Shown here: piece by piece, positions 53,581 to 61,830 of the stretch
How positions within the stretch are numbered: position 1 is the first letter of the stretch
How the letters are laid out: each line of letters starts with the position of its first letter
Source of the DNA: DATNIB01 sp035604685
GTDB lineage: Bacteria; Actinomycetota; Acidimicrobiia; Acidimicrobiales; RAAP-2
NCBI GenBank assembly: GCA_035604685.1
Contig: DATNIB010000049.1
Span: 1 to 64,000 of the forward strand
Reading direction: 5' to 3'
DNA: 64,000 bases
Notes under the pieces: generated by a model
Seen by the model: the letters and a program-made list of their open reading frames with translations, nothing else
Databases searched by the model: none
What the model was told of the DNA's origin: nothing
Program-made: the position numbers and the translations under genes

Positions 53581-54320
53581 GATGGGCCAGTCTCGCCGAC
53601 CGCGCCGGGGGCTCGCCATTCGTCCTGCGCCCCGGTGCCCCGGGCGCTGGCCAGCGCCTCGGGGAGGCGATCGGTGATCATCACGTCGACGCCCAGGCCG
53701 ACCATCGCCCGCATGTCGGCCTCGGCGTTGACGGTCCACACGTTGAGCGCCAGCCCTGCGCCGTGCGCGTCGGCGACCAGGTCGGGGGACACGCCGGCCA
53801 CGAAGGGGTGCAACGCCTGGTAGCCGCGCGCGACCGCCTCGGGGAGGCGGCGCCGGGGGTCGTCGGTGGGGGGCAGCAGCCAGCCGACGACGGCGCCGGT
53901 CTCGGCGGCGCGCACGGTGTCGATCGAGAACACGTCGAAGGAGGAGATGATCGTCCGCTCCAGCCAGCCCAGCTCTGCCACGGTGGTGACGACGGCCATG
54001 GCCAGCGTGCCCGCCTCGTCATAGGAACCCGGCACGTCGTGGTCGTTCTTGATCTCGACGTTCACGATCATCCCCTCACAGGCGCGCAGGGCGGCGTCGA
54101 GCAGGGGCACGTGGGGGGGCAGGTCGCGCACCGCGATCTCGCACACCGGTCCCACGCCCTCGATCACCGCGTCGTGATGGACGACCAGCCCCCCATCCGC
54201 GCTCTGGCGAACGTCGAGCTCGACGCCGTCGGCGCCCCGGCGGCGCGCCTCGCCGAAGGCCTCGAGGGTGTTCTCGACGAATCCGTCGGTGCAGCCGCGG
54301 TGCGCGAACACCGCGGTCAT
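53577..54320 (-). CDS. Glycerophosphodiester phosphodiesterase
   Basis: Hydrolyses glycerophosphodiesters to glycerol-3-phosphate and an alcohol. The 247-aa protein has the GDPD motifs FAHRGCTDGFVENTLEAF (His-Arg and Glu-Asn), GVELDVRQSADGGLVVHHD, and NVEIKND, the metal and catalytic residues of the family. There is no signal peptide, so it is cytoplasmic. The ATG at 54320 is preceded by an AAGGGCGG site. It heads the etfBA unit, perhaps linking lipid breakdown and electron transfer; that link is inference only. Confidence 0.9.
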   Translation of the reverse strand: MTAVFAHRGCTDGFVENTLEAFGEARRRGADGVELDVRQSADGGLVVHHDAVIEGVGPVCEIAVRDLPPHVPLLDAALRACEGMIVNVEIKNDHDVPGSYDEAGTLAMAVVTTVAELGWLERTIISSFDVFSIDTVRAAETGAVVGWLLPPTDDPRRRLPEAVARGYQALHPFVAGVSPDLVADAHGAGLALNVWTVNAEADMRAMVGLGVDVMITDRLPEALASARGTGAQDEWRAPGAVGETGPS

Positions 54321-54475
54321 CGCACCGCCCTTTCGCGCTGCCTGCCCACCGACCCTCCTCCAGTCCGCGCCGGCGCCACCCACCGGTCAGGCACGGGGCG
54401 CCCGACCCCCGCAGACGGTAGCGCCGGCGTCCTGCCCCCGGCCGGACAACCCCAGGTCAGGGCGCTGTCAACCCC

Positions 54476-54504
54476 TTGTCAGCGTCTTCATCAACCGGTA
54501 ACCT
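54476..54504 (+). promoter_or_regulatory. Promoter of the whiB gene
   Basis: -35 TTGTCA (54476-54481), 17-bp spacer, -10 TAACCT (54499-54504). The start would be near 54511, leaving a leader of about 80 bases that ends in GGAGG before the ATG. A TGTCA is repeated ten bases upstream of the -35 copy and could be part of a regulator site. Confidence 0.6.
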
Positions 54505-54590
54505 TCAAGGCAAACCAGTTGCATGCAGGCGCAAGGGCGGCGACCCGTATGTGAAATGGTTCACAATCTGTTCCGGGTGGAGGACCCTCG

Positions 54591-54881
54591 ATGGCGCTGA
54601 TGTGGAACCGTACGGTCGATTGGGACATGGACGATTGGCGCCGCGAGGCCGCCTGTCGGAATACGGCCCCCGACCTCTTCTTCCCGATCGGTACGACCGG
54701 GCCGGCCATCGAGCAAATCGAGGCCGCCAAGCGCGTCTGCCGTTCCTGTCCCGCGCAAGACCCCTGCTTGGACTTCGCGCTGGCCACCAACCAGGAGTCC
54801 GGGGTCTGGGGCGCCACCTCGGAGGAGGAGCGCCGCAAGCTGCGCAAGGCCTGGCTGGCCGCGCGGCGGCGAGCCGGCTGA
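54591..54881 (+). CDS. whiB1: WhiB-family iron-sulfur transcription regulator (WhiB1-like)
   Basis: Small [4Fe-4S] regulator that binds sigma factor region 4 and responds to nitric oxide or redox change. The 96-aa protein has the four cluster cysteines at 22, 50, 53 and 59 (C-x27-CxxC-x5-C). The turn reads GVWGA, where most members have GVWGG, and a basic C-terminus follows (RRKLRKAWLAARRRAG). GGAGG seven bases upstream supports ATG 54591, giving about 12 more residues before MDDWRREAAC than the mycobacterial protein. The convergent PdtaS neighbour matches Rv3219-Rv3220c, which supports the WhiB1 name. Confidence 0.9.
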   Translation: MALMWNRTVDWDMDDWRREAACRNTAPDLFFPIGTTGPAIEQIEAAKRVCRSCPAQDPCLDFALATNQESGVWGATSEEERRKLRKAWLAARRRAG

Positions 54882-54892
54882 GCCAACCTCTG

Positions 54893-54914
54893 CCCTAGCG
54901 CGAGGGCGCTAGGG
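54893..54914. terminator. Hairpin at a convergent junction (whiB / pdtaS)
   Basis: Perfect 9-bp stem CCCTAGCGC / GCGCTAGGG with loop GAGG. The TAG of pdtaS lies in the left arm and the stem reaches into the last codons of pdtaS. It begins 11 bases after the whiB stop. Confidence 0.6.
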
Positions 54915-56460
54915 GCACCTCGATCGACACCCGCGTCCCGCCGCCCGCGGCGCGCGGCACCCGGGCCATCTCGATCGATCCGCCGAGCTGGCTCACGACC
55001 AGGTCGCGCACGATCGAGAGGCCGAGGCTGGTCGTGCGCTCGATGTCGAACCACTTGGGCAGGCCGATCCCGTCGTCTCGGACCGTGACGCGCACGGTCG
55101 CCGGGTCGTGCTCCAGACCGACGGTGACGCGGCCGACGGTGCTCGCCTCCCCCTTGCGTCGTCTCTCCCCCCGGGACGAGGGCGCCCCCTTGTCGCCCGG
55201 CTTCGCCGAGCGCGAGCCCGGCAGCCGCAGCATCCGGCTCTCTGGTTCGAAGGCGTGCTCGATCGCGTTCTGCAGGACCTCGGCCATCGCGACCGCGAGG
55301 GGGGTGGCCACGTCGGCGTCCACCTCGCCCAGCTCGCCGGCCACCGTGATCTCGATCGGCCGCGCGGAGACGACCGAGTCCTTGGCCATCTGGACGATGG
55401 CGCCCACGATCTCGTCGAAGGGCACCTGGTCCCCCGGGTCGCGCGAGAGGATCTCGTGCACGATGGCGATGGAGCGCACCCGCCGCTCCGCCTCGAGCAG
55501 CGCCTGGCGTCCCGCCCCGGCGCGCCTCGCCTGGAGGTGCAGCAGGGACGAGATCGTCTGCAGGTTGTTCTTGACCCGGTGGTGGACCTCGCGGATGGCC
55601 GCGTCCTTGGAGAGCAGCAGCCGGTCCAGCCGTCGCACGTCGGTGACGTCGCGCAAGAGGACCATCGCCCCGGTGACCGACTTGCCGTCGAGGAGGGGGA
55701 TGCAGTGCACCAGCACGCTCACGTTGGGCCGGCGCTCGACCTCTTCGACGATCGGGCTCCCGGTCGCGAGCGCCCGCTCCACCGCAACGTCCTCGACACC
55801 CAGGTCGGCGAAGCGGCGACCCTCGGGGGAGGAGAAGACCCCGAGCCGGTGGAAGGCGTTGATGGCGTTGGGGGACGCGAACACCACGCGCCCTTCGCCG
55901 TCGACCACGACCACGCCGTCCCCCACCCGCGGGGTCTCCTCGGTGCCGACGTCCTCCGCCGGGAACGGGAAGGCCGATCGGGTCACCATGGCGCAGAGCC
56001 GGCCGAACAGATCAAGGTAGGTGCGCTCGTAGTCGCTCTCCGGCGTCAGCTGGGGGGATTGGCAGATCCGCACGATGACGGCCAGCACCCGGTCACCGAA
56101 GCGGACCGGGATGTTCTCGACCGGGAGCACCGCCCCCGCGACGATGCGGTCGGCCACGCCGGACACGATCTGGCCGCTGTGCAGCGCCTCGCTGCACAGC
56201 GGCCAGTCCGGCGCCGCCACGGTCTGGCCGACGAAGTCCTCGCCGACGAGGGTCGGACGGTTGTTCGGGCGTATCTGTCCGAGGACCACCAGATGCGGCG
56301 CGGTCCCGGCCGGCGCACCGGTCGTCGGGACGAGGAGGAGCAGGTCCGAGAAGGACAGGTCGGCGAGCAACGACCAGGAGCCGAGCAGCCGCTGGAGGTG
56401 GCCGAGCTCGGCCGGCTCGAGCGAGGTGTGGTACTGCGCGAGTTCGGCGGGCGTGGGCAT
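54895..56460 (-). CDS. pdtaS: Sensor histidine kinase, PdtaS type (HisKA_2)
   Basis: Soluble two-component kinase of 521 aa. In order: a GAF-like N-terminal domain (to about 165), a PAS-like domain (GDGVVVVDGEGRVVFASPNA onward), and the HisKA_2 phosphorylation helix EVHHRVKNNLQTISSLLHLQ at about residue 300. The ATPase domain follows with AEVLQNAIEHAF, VRDDGIGLP and TSLGLSIVRDLV. A basic insertion (about residues 408-440, rich in Arg/Lys/Ser) splits the ATPase domain. No membrane helices are seen. In mycobacteria its partner PdtaR binds RNA as an ANTAR antiterminator; no response regulator lies in this window. Confidence 0.92.
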   Translation of the reverse strand: MPTPAELAQYHTSLEPAELGHLQRLLGSWSLLADLSFSDLLLLVPTTGAPAGTAPHLVVLGQIRPNNRPTLVGEDFVGQTVAAPDWPLCSEALHSGQIVSGVADRIVAGAVLPVENIPVRFGDRVLAVIVRICQSPQLTPESDYERTYLDLFGRLCAMVTRSAFPFPAEDVGTEETPRVGDGVVVVDGEGRVVFASPNAINAFHRLGVFSSPEGRRFADLGVEDVAVERALATGSPIVEEVERRPNVSVLVHCIPLLDGKSVTGAMVLLRDVTDVRRLDRLLLSKDAAIREVHHRVKNNLQTISSLLHLQARRAGAGRQALLEAERRVRSIAIVHEILSRDPGDQVPFDEIVGAIVQMAKDSVVSARPIEITVAGELGEVDADVATPLAVAMAEVLQNAIEHAFEPESRMLRLPGSRSAKPGDKGAPSSRGERRRKGEASTVGRVTVGLEHDPATVRVTVRDDGIGLPKWFDIERTTSLGLSIVRDLVVSQLGGSIEMARVPRAAGGGTRVSIEVPLAPSR

Positions 56461-56461
56461 G

Positions 56462-57355
56462 TCAGCGCTCGGGCCCGCCGGTCGCCGCGCCGAGGGGGAC
56501 CGAGCGAGGAACCCGGGCCGAGTAGGCGCGCAGCTGGTCCACCCCCACGGCTTGGAGGAGGGCCCGCAGGTCGGCCGAGCGGTCGGCCACCTGCTCGAGG
56601 CGGTGCGCGTCAGAGGCGGTCGTGAACCCGACCCCGCGCGCGGCCAACCGCTCGAGCAGCGGTCGCGCCGGATACTGCTCGGCGCAGGGCTTGCGCCAGC
56701 CGGCCGACGAGACCTCGGCCGCCATCCCGGTCGAGGCCGCCGCCTCGGCGATCCGGTCCCACCACTCGGCCGGCTGGGCCGGCCAGTGGGCGGCCGCCTT
56801 CACGAGGTCGGGGTGGGCCAGCACATCACAGGTGCCGGTGGCGGCCAGCTCCTCGATGGCCAGCGTGTAGTCCCCCCAGGCGGCGTCGACGTCGCGCACC
56901 GACCACTCGGCCATGTGGGTGGGGTCGGCCACGTCGTCGAACCGCCACGCCCCCACCCAGTGCACCGAGCCCAAGAGGACGTCGAACGGGTAGCCGGACA
57001 GCAGCGCCCCGACCTGGTCCATGCGGCCGCGGTAGTGGTCCACCTCGAGCCCGACCACGACCGGGAGGCCGGACGCCTTGGCGGCCAGCGCCAGTTCCAC
57101 GTAGGCGTCGAGGTCGCTCCGCGCGTGGTGCTCCCAGTAGGCGGCCATCGACCGGCGGAGCGCCGGGGACGGGTCGTCGGCGAACAACCCGTCGACGAGG
57201 GCCTCGGACTGCGTGAACCGGAACAGGTGCTCGGTCAGCGCCACCTCGACCACCCCGGCCGCGGCCGCGCGCTCGCAGTACTGGGCGATCTGATCGAGGT
57301 GGAGCGCGACGTCACGTTGCTCGTGCGGCCAGAGATGGAGGTGATAGTCGAGCAC
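56462..57355 (-). CDS. PHP-domain phosphoesterase (histidinol-phosphatase-like)
   Basis: A 297-aa metal-dependent phosphoesterase. The metal motifs appear in order: DYHLHLWPH, ALTEHLFRF, VGLEVDHYRG, LLGSVHWVGAW, DVLAHPDLVKAA, and TTASDAHRLEQV. This set matches HisJ/HisK-type histidinol phosphatases. With no his genes nearby, another phosphate substrate is possible. The GTG start follows the O-methyltransferase stop by nine bases, and pdtaS begins one base after its own stop, so the three are probably co-transcribed. Confidence 0.87.
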   Translation of the reverse strand: MLDYHLHLWPHEQRDVALHLDQIAQYCERAAAAGVVEVALTEHLFRFTQSEALVDGLFADDPSPALRRSMAAYWEHHARSDLDAYVELALAAKASGLPVVVGLEVDHYRGRMDQVGALLSGYPFDVLLGSVHWVGAWRFDDVADPTHMAEWSVRDVDAAWGDYTLAIEELAATGTCDVLAHPDLVKAAAHWPAQPAEWWDRIAEAAASTGMAAEVSSAGWRKPCAEQYPARPLLERLAARGVGFTTASDAHRLEQVADRSADLRALLQAVGVDQLRAYSARVPRSVPLGAATGGPER

Positions 57356-57364
57356 GCGACGCCC

Positions 57365-58012
57365 TCAGGCGTCCGACCTGCGGATCAGTGTCACCCCGTC
57401 CCGGATCGTGGTGAGCGAACAGATGACGCGCGGGTCCGCCACCAGCTTGTCGTTGAAGGCGCGCAGTGCGGCGCCGGCCGAGCCGGCCGGCGCGTCGCGG
57501 AGCACCGAGCCGCCGAACAGCGTGTTGTCGCAGGCGATCAGCCCGGTCGGCGCCAGCTTGGGCAGGACCGCCTCGAAGTAGGCGTCGTAACCCTCCTTGT
57601 CGGCGTCGATGAAGACGAGGTCGAAGGGTCCGGGCAGCGATGCGATGGTCTCGAGCGCCGGACCCACCACCAGCTGGATCCGGTCCGCATGCGGACTGGC
57701 CGCGATGTTGGTCCGGGCGGTGGCCGCGTGGGTCGGGTCGAGCTCGCAGGTGGTAATCCTCCCGCCGGGCGGCAAGCCCGCCGCCATCGAGATCGCCGAG
57801 TAGCCGGTGAACGTCCCGATCTCGAGGACGTGCCGGGCGCCGGTGGCGAAGACGAGCAGCTCCAAGAAGCGGCCCTCCTGGGTACCCACCATCATCCCCC
57901 AGGCCGGAAAGTCGCGGCGGGTGGCCGCCTCGACCGCCGTCAGGTACGCCGGTTGCGGCGTCGAATGCGCCTCGGCGTAGGCGACGGCGGCGGGGTCGAT
58001 CAGCTCGGGCAT
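57365..58012 (-). CDS. O-methyltransferase, cation-dependent CCoAOMT-like family
   Basis: A 215-aa class I methyltransferase. The SAM motif is VLEIGTFTGYSAISMA. The acidic partner is in CELDPTHA and the metal site in FIDADKEGYDAYFE. LIACDNTLFGGSV is the last family motif. Such enzymes methylate catechol-type hydroxyls using Mg2+. The natural substrate in actinobacteria is usually unknown. A TACGAT lies six bases before the ATG, marking a leaderless start for the O-methyltransferase-PHP-pdtaS unit. Confidence 0.9.
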   Translation of the reverse strand: MPELIDPAAVAYAEAHSTPQPAYLTAVEAATRRDFPAWGMMVGTQEGRFLELLVFATGARHVLEIGTFTGYSAISMAAGLPPGGRITTCELDPTHAATARTNIAASPHADRIQLVVGPALETIASLPGPFDLVFIDADKEGYDAYFEAVLPKLAPTGLIACDNTLFGGSVLRDAPAGSAGAALRAFNDKLVADPRVICSLTTIRDGVTLIRRSDA

Positions 58013-58018
58013 CCGCTC

Positions 58019-58024
58019 ATCGTA
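58019..58024 (-). promoter_or_regulatory. -10 hexamer for the O-methyltransferase-PHP-pdtaS unit
   Basis: TACGAT on the minus strand, six bases before the ATG at 58012; no ribosome-binding site is visible. Confidence 0.45.
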
Positions 58025-58055
58025 CGACGAGCGTGAAGACCGTTCGGCCGCCTGC

Positions 58056-59231
58056 TCAGCCCCAGAGGGCCCGGCCGAGGCGCAGCAGGCCGGCCATGTC
58101 TCCGATGTCGGTGTCGAACGCCGGTGCGCTGGCCACCACGTCAGGGGACGCCGTCACGTCGGCCAGTTGCTCCGCCTCGCGGCGCGCCACCACGCGCAGG
58201 TTGAGGAAGCTCTGGGCGATCTCCTCCAGCAGGCGCTCGGTCATGGCCGGATCGGTGGGCAGCTGGGCCGCGATCTGCCCGGCGTGCTCGCTCAGCGCGC
58301 GCGCCACGTCGGCCGCCTCGGCGTCCCGCAGGTAGTCGGGCAGCACCTTGTTGAAGACCAGCGCACCCAGGTGCAGCCGCCGCTCGGCCAGCGCACCGGC
58401 CAACAGCTCGGCCTCGTGCAGCGGGGCCGCTTCGAGGGTCGAGACCACCACAAAGGTGGTTCGCCGGTCCTCGAGCAGGTGACTCACGGACTCGGCCCGC
58501 GCGACGAACCCCTGGTGCAGCGAGTTGAACAAGATGAAGAACTCGGCGATGTCGGACAGGAACTGGGTGCCGAGGAGCCGGTCGGCCACCTGGTAGAAGG
58601 GCTTGGAGGCGATGTTCATCACCCGCGAGCGGTAGGGGACGATGAGCCAGCGGAGCAGCCGGCTGGAGAAGAAGTCGGCCATTCGCTTCGGGGCATCGAG
58701 GAAGTCGAGCGCATGGCGCGACGGCGGGGTGTCGACGACGATCAGGTCATAGGTGCCCTCGGCGTGGATCTCGTAGAGCCGCTCCATGGCGATGTAGTCG
58801 TGGCTCTGGACGAACCGGCCCGAGATGTTGCGATACAGGGGGTTCTGCAGGATCTGCTGGCGAGTCCGCGCGTCGGGGGAATGGAGCCGGATGAGGGCAT
58901 CCCAGCTCTCCTTCGTGTCGAGCATGGCCGCCCACAGCTCGCCGCGCGGCGTCACCCCGGCCTCGCGAAACAGCTCGTCAGGGATCCGACGCTCGGCATT
59001 GCCGAGACCCTTCACGCCGAGCGCGTCGGCCAGCCGGCGGGCCGGATCGACGGTCAGCACGAGGACGCGACCTTCCTGATGCACCGCCGCCATGGCGCCG
59101 GTCGCCGCCGCGGTGGTGGTCTTTCCGACGCCGCCCGGGCCGCAGACGATGGCGATCTCGCGGGCGGCCAGCAACGCATCCAGCGACCCCTCACGGCCCG
59201 GCGTTCGATCGTCGCGTGCGATGACCGGCAT
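58056..59231 (-). CDS. ArsA/Get3-like ATPase, member with an altered P-loop
   Basis: A 391-aa ATPase of the ArsA/Get3 group, second of a pair. The P-loop is VCGPGGVGKTTTAAA: the signature lysine of the deviant Walker A (GKGGVGKT) is replaced by Pro32, while the second Lys37 remains. VLTVDPARRLADALG and VDTPPSRHALDFLD (switch II-like) are present. There are no arsenite cysteine triplet motifs, so arsenite transport is unlikely. It resembles the Rv3679/Rv3680 pair of mycobacteria. The ATG overlaps the stop of the first ATPase gene by one base, so a heterodimer is likely. Confidence 0.88.
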   Translation of the reverse strand: MPVIARDDRTPGREGSLDALLAAREIAIVCGPGGVGKTTTAAATGAMAAVHQEGRVLVLTVDPARRLADALGVKGLGNAERRIPDELFREAGVTPRGELWAAMLDTKESWDALIRLHSPDARTRQQILQNPLYRNISGRFVQSHDYIAMERLYEIHAEGTYDLIVVDTPPSRHALDFLDAPKRMADFFSSRLLRWLIVPYRSRVMNIASKPFYQVADRLLGTQFLSDIAEFFILFNSLHQGFVARAESVSHLLEDRRTTFVVVSTLEAAPLHEAELLAGALAERRLHLGALVFNKVLPDYLRDAEAADVARALSEHAGQIAAQLPTDPAMTERLLEEIAQSFLNLRVVARREAEQLADVTASPDVVASAPAFDTDIGDMAGLLRLGRALWG

Positions 59232-60229
59232 CAGAAACCGAGCTCGTCGGAGAGGGCGCTCGCCACCTGCCGGGTCGTGCGCAGGCCCGGGAAGCGGGTG
59301 AACAGATAGGGCAACAGCAGCAGCGGAACGGCTGGGTCGAGGCCGCTCCGCAGCGCGTCGAGGTAGACGGCCTTGGCCCGCCGGAGGCTCACAGCGAGAC
59401 GCGCTCCCTCGAGGATCGGCCTCGCGTCCCCACCGGCGGCGGCCGACAACTGGGCCGTGAGCTCGGGCTCGCAGAGCCGGTCGAAGACCGCCTCCTCCCG
59501 GCGTCCGAAGAGCTCGGGCAAGACGCGATTGACGATGACGGCGGAGAGGGTGACCGACGTTTCGCTGGCCAGGCGACCGGTCAGCTCGAGGGTCTCGGCG
59601 ACCGGCATCTCCTCGGGCGTGGTCACGGCGACCACCCCCGTGCGCTGGGGATCACTCAGGATGTCGAGGATCCAGTCCGTCTGCGACCGGATGAGCCCGA
59701 CCTTCACCAGGTCGTTGATGGCCTGCGGCGCGGCCAGGAGGCTGACCACGTGTCCGGTCGCCGGGGCGTCGACCACGACCAGGTCGTAGTGGCCCTCGCG
59801 CACCTCGAAGCAGAACTTGCCGGTGGTCAAGATCTCGCGCACACCCGGCGCGGCCGTGGCGACGAAGTCGAACGCCTTGGCCAACGGGCCGATCCGCCCG
59901 ACCAGGGGGACCCGCAGGCTGAGTTTCAGGTACTCGCGCAGGGACGCCTCGGTGTCCATGGACATGGCGAACAGCCCGGGCGCCACCTCTCGCGGCGTGA
60001 ACCCGGTCGGCGCCACCTCGAAGAGCGCCGACAGGGCGCCGGTCGGGTCGACCTCGCACACGAGGACGCGCTTCGCGCGTTGCGCGGCGAGGAGCGCCAA
60101 CGCGCCGGCGACGGTGGTCTTGCCGACCCCCCCCTTGCCGGTGACGAAGACCAGGCGCAGGTCGAGCAGGGCCGGCCCGGCGCGGCGCGGCGCGGCGCCC
60201 GATCCCTGCCGCCCCTCGGGGCCCGCCAT
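59231..60229 (-). CDS. ArsA/Get3-like ATPase, member with a complete P-loop
   Basis: A 332-aa ATPase. The P-loop is FVTGKGGVGKTTVAG with both lysines (32 and 37). VLVCEVDPTGALSALF and VVDAPATGHVVSLL follow. It is shorter than its partner and also lacks metal-binding cysteines. ATG 60229 is assumed; a TTG three bases earlier exists. It lies 22 bases after the DUF3107 gene and one base overlaps the next ATPase. The pair may guide membrane or cell-envelope proteins as Get3 does; that is inference from family relatives. Confidence 0.88.
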   Translation of the reverse strand: MAGPEGRQGSGAAPRRAGPALLDLRLVFVTGKGGVGKTTVAGALALLAAQRAKRVLVCEVDPTGALSALFEVAPTGFTPREVAPGLFAMSMDTEASLREYLKLSLRVPLVGRIGPLAKAFDFVATAAPGVREILTTGKFCFEVREGHYDLVVVDAPATGHVVSLLAAPQAINDLVKVGLIRSQTDWILDILSDPQRTGVVAVTTPEEMPVAETLELTGRLASETSVTLSAVIVNRVLPELFGRREEAVFDRLCEPELTAQLSAAAGGDARPILEGARLAVSLRRAKAVYLDALRSGLDPAVPLLLLPYLFTRFPGLRTTRQVASALSDELGF

Positions 60230-60251
60230 CAACGTCGGGTGGGTGGGCGCC

Positions 60252-60488
60252 TCAGGGGGCGCCGAAGCCCACGCGGCGCTCGTTCGCCGGTGCCCCCACC
60301 TCGACGTAGGCCACCTGGGCCACCGGGATCGCCACCCGCCGGCCGCGGCGGTCGGTCAGCCAGAGGACGCCGTCGTGGCGTCCGAGCGCTGCCTCGACGT
60401 CCTTCAGGATCGCTTCGTGGTCGGCCTCCTCGGCCAGCTCGATCTCGAGCTCCTTGGCCGTGTGAATGATCCCGATTCGTACCTCCAC
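60252..60488 (-). CDS. DUF3107 small protein (TB9.4-like)
   Basis: A 78-aa actinobacterial protein. It starts MEVRIGIIHTAKELEIELAE and ends with the conserved core GVLWLTDRRGRR, VAYVEVGAP and ERRVGFG, which closely recalls the mycobacterial TB9.4 protein (MEVKIGI...RRVGFG). Function unknown. GTG 60488 is chosen because GGAGAGGAG lies about 12 bases upstream and because the family begins there. A much longer open frame upstream is antisense to the dGTPase gene. It heads the unit with the two ArsA-like ATPases. Confidence 0.85.
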   Translation of the reverse strand: MEVRIGIIHTAKELEIELAEEADHEAILKDVEAALGRHDGVLWLTDRRGRRVAIPVAQVAYVEVGAPANERRVGFGAP

Positions 60489-60581
60489 CTGGGGTGGCTC
60501 CTCTCCAAGACCGCGGGTGGCGACCACCTCGTGTGCGGCCGGTTCGACCCGAACGATACTGCCCTCGGGCACACTGGGGGC

Positions 60582-61799
60582 ATGGCCCGAACCGCCGCCA
60601 CCCCACCGACCGACCGAGGCCGCCGCTGGGCCTCGACCATGGCCGGGTTCCCCGAGCCGGCGCCGGCCGGGTACCCGCCGGCGGACGAGGCCCGAGCCTC
60701 GGGGCTTCGCCTGGCCCACGCCGACTCGAGTGCGATCGTCGGTCCCGCCCCGGAGCCCGACAGCGCACCGCCGCCCCACCTGCCGGTCGGACTGGATCGG
60801 CAGGGACGCGAGACGGCCCAGGATGTGGCCTTGGCGTCGGGGGCGACCCGGGCGCGCGGGGCGGGCGACCGAGCCCGGCCCGAGGAGCCGGACCCCTGGC
60901 GGACCTGCTTCGAGCGGGACCGGGACCGGGTCCTGCACGCGGCGGCGTTCCGCCGGCTGGCCGGCAAGACCCAGGTCTTCGTCTTCCCCGAGGACCACCT
61001 CCGCACGCGCCTCACCCATGCCCTGGAGGTGGCCCAGGTGGCGACCAGCGTGGCCCGCGCCTGCCGGCTCAACGTGGAGCTGACCGAGGCCATCGCACTC
61101 GGCCACGACTGCGGGCACGGACCGGGCGGCCACGCCAGCGAGGACGCACTCGACCCCTACCTCCCCGGCGGGTTCGACCATGCGCCATGGGGGGCCGAGG
61201 TGTCGCTGGCCTCGCTCAACCTCTGCCGCGCCACCCTGGACGGCATCGCCAACCACAGCTGGTCACGCCCCGCCCCCCGCACCCCCGAGGGCGAGGTCGT
61301 GAGTTGGGCCGACCGCATCGCCTACGTCTGCCATGACTGGGAGGACGCCGTCCGGACGGGCATCGTCGCCCCCGGGCTGCTCCCCCCGGCCGTGCGATCC
61401 CGTTGCGGCGAACGCCGGGGCGCGCAGCTGGGCGCGTTCATCGACGCGCTGACCTCTACGACCCTGCGGTCCGGACGGGTCGCCATGGACGAGGAGATGG
61501 CCACCGTCCTCGGCGATTTCCGGGCCTGCAACTACGAACACATCTACCTGCGGGAAGCCTCGGTGGCGCAGGCGAACGCCGTGGTGGCGGTGCTGCGCGC
61601 GCTGGTCGAGCACTACTGCGACCGTCCCAACGCGATCCCCGCCGTGCGCGAAGCCGGGGGGTTGAGCGCCGGGGAGCCGGCCGCGGTGCACGCCGCCGTC
61701 GCCTACGTCGCCGGCATGACGGACCGCTTCGCCTGCCGCCAGGCCGTCGCCCTGCTCGGTTGGGACCCCGACAAGCTGCCCCAGGGGATCGACGCCTGA
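60582..61799 (+). CDS. dgt: dGTPase-like HD-domain nucleotidohydrolase
   Basis: Hydrolyses dNTPs to nucleoside and triphosphate. The 405-aa protein has an N-terminal disordered region rich in Ala/Pro (to about 105). It has the family motif FERDRDRVLHAAAFRRLAGK and the metal-binding HD residues in RLTHALEVAQVA and LGHDCGHGPGGH. WADRIAYVCHDWEDA carries the last Asp. Length and motifs fit Dgt/SAMHD1-like bacterial proteins. ATG 60582 follows CACACT by six bases, so a leaderless start is possible. It is divergent from DUF3107. Confidence 0.88.
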   Translation: MARTAATPPTDRGRRWASTMAGFPEPAPAGYPPADEARASGLRLAHADSSAIVGPAPEPDSAPPPHLPVGLDRQGRETAQDVALASGATRARGAGDRARPEEPDPWRTCFERDRDRVLHAAAFRRLAGKTQVFVFPEDHLRTRLTHALEVAQVATSVARACRLNVELTEAIALGHDCGHGPGGHASEDALDPYLPGGFDHAPWGAEVSLASLNLCRATLDGIANHSWSRPAPRTPEGEVVSWADRIAYVCHDWEDAVRTGIVAPGLLPPAVRSRCGERRGAQLGAFIDALTSTTLRSGRVAMDEEMATVLGDFRACNYEHIYLREASVAQANAVVAVLRALVEHYCDRPNAIPAVREAGGLSAGEPAAVHAAVAYVAGMTDRFACRQAVALLGWDPDKLPQGIDA

Positions 61800-61808
61800 C
61801 GGCACGTC

Positions 61809-61822
61809 GCCGGGCGCCCGGC
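61809..61822. terminator. Palindrome between dgt and the SDR gene
   Basis: Perfect 14-base palindrome GCCGGGCGCCCGGC in the 31-base gap between two convergent genes. It could form a short hairpin in either transcript. Confidence 0.4.
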
Positions 61823-61830
61823 TCGGATCG

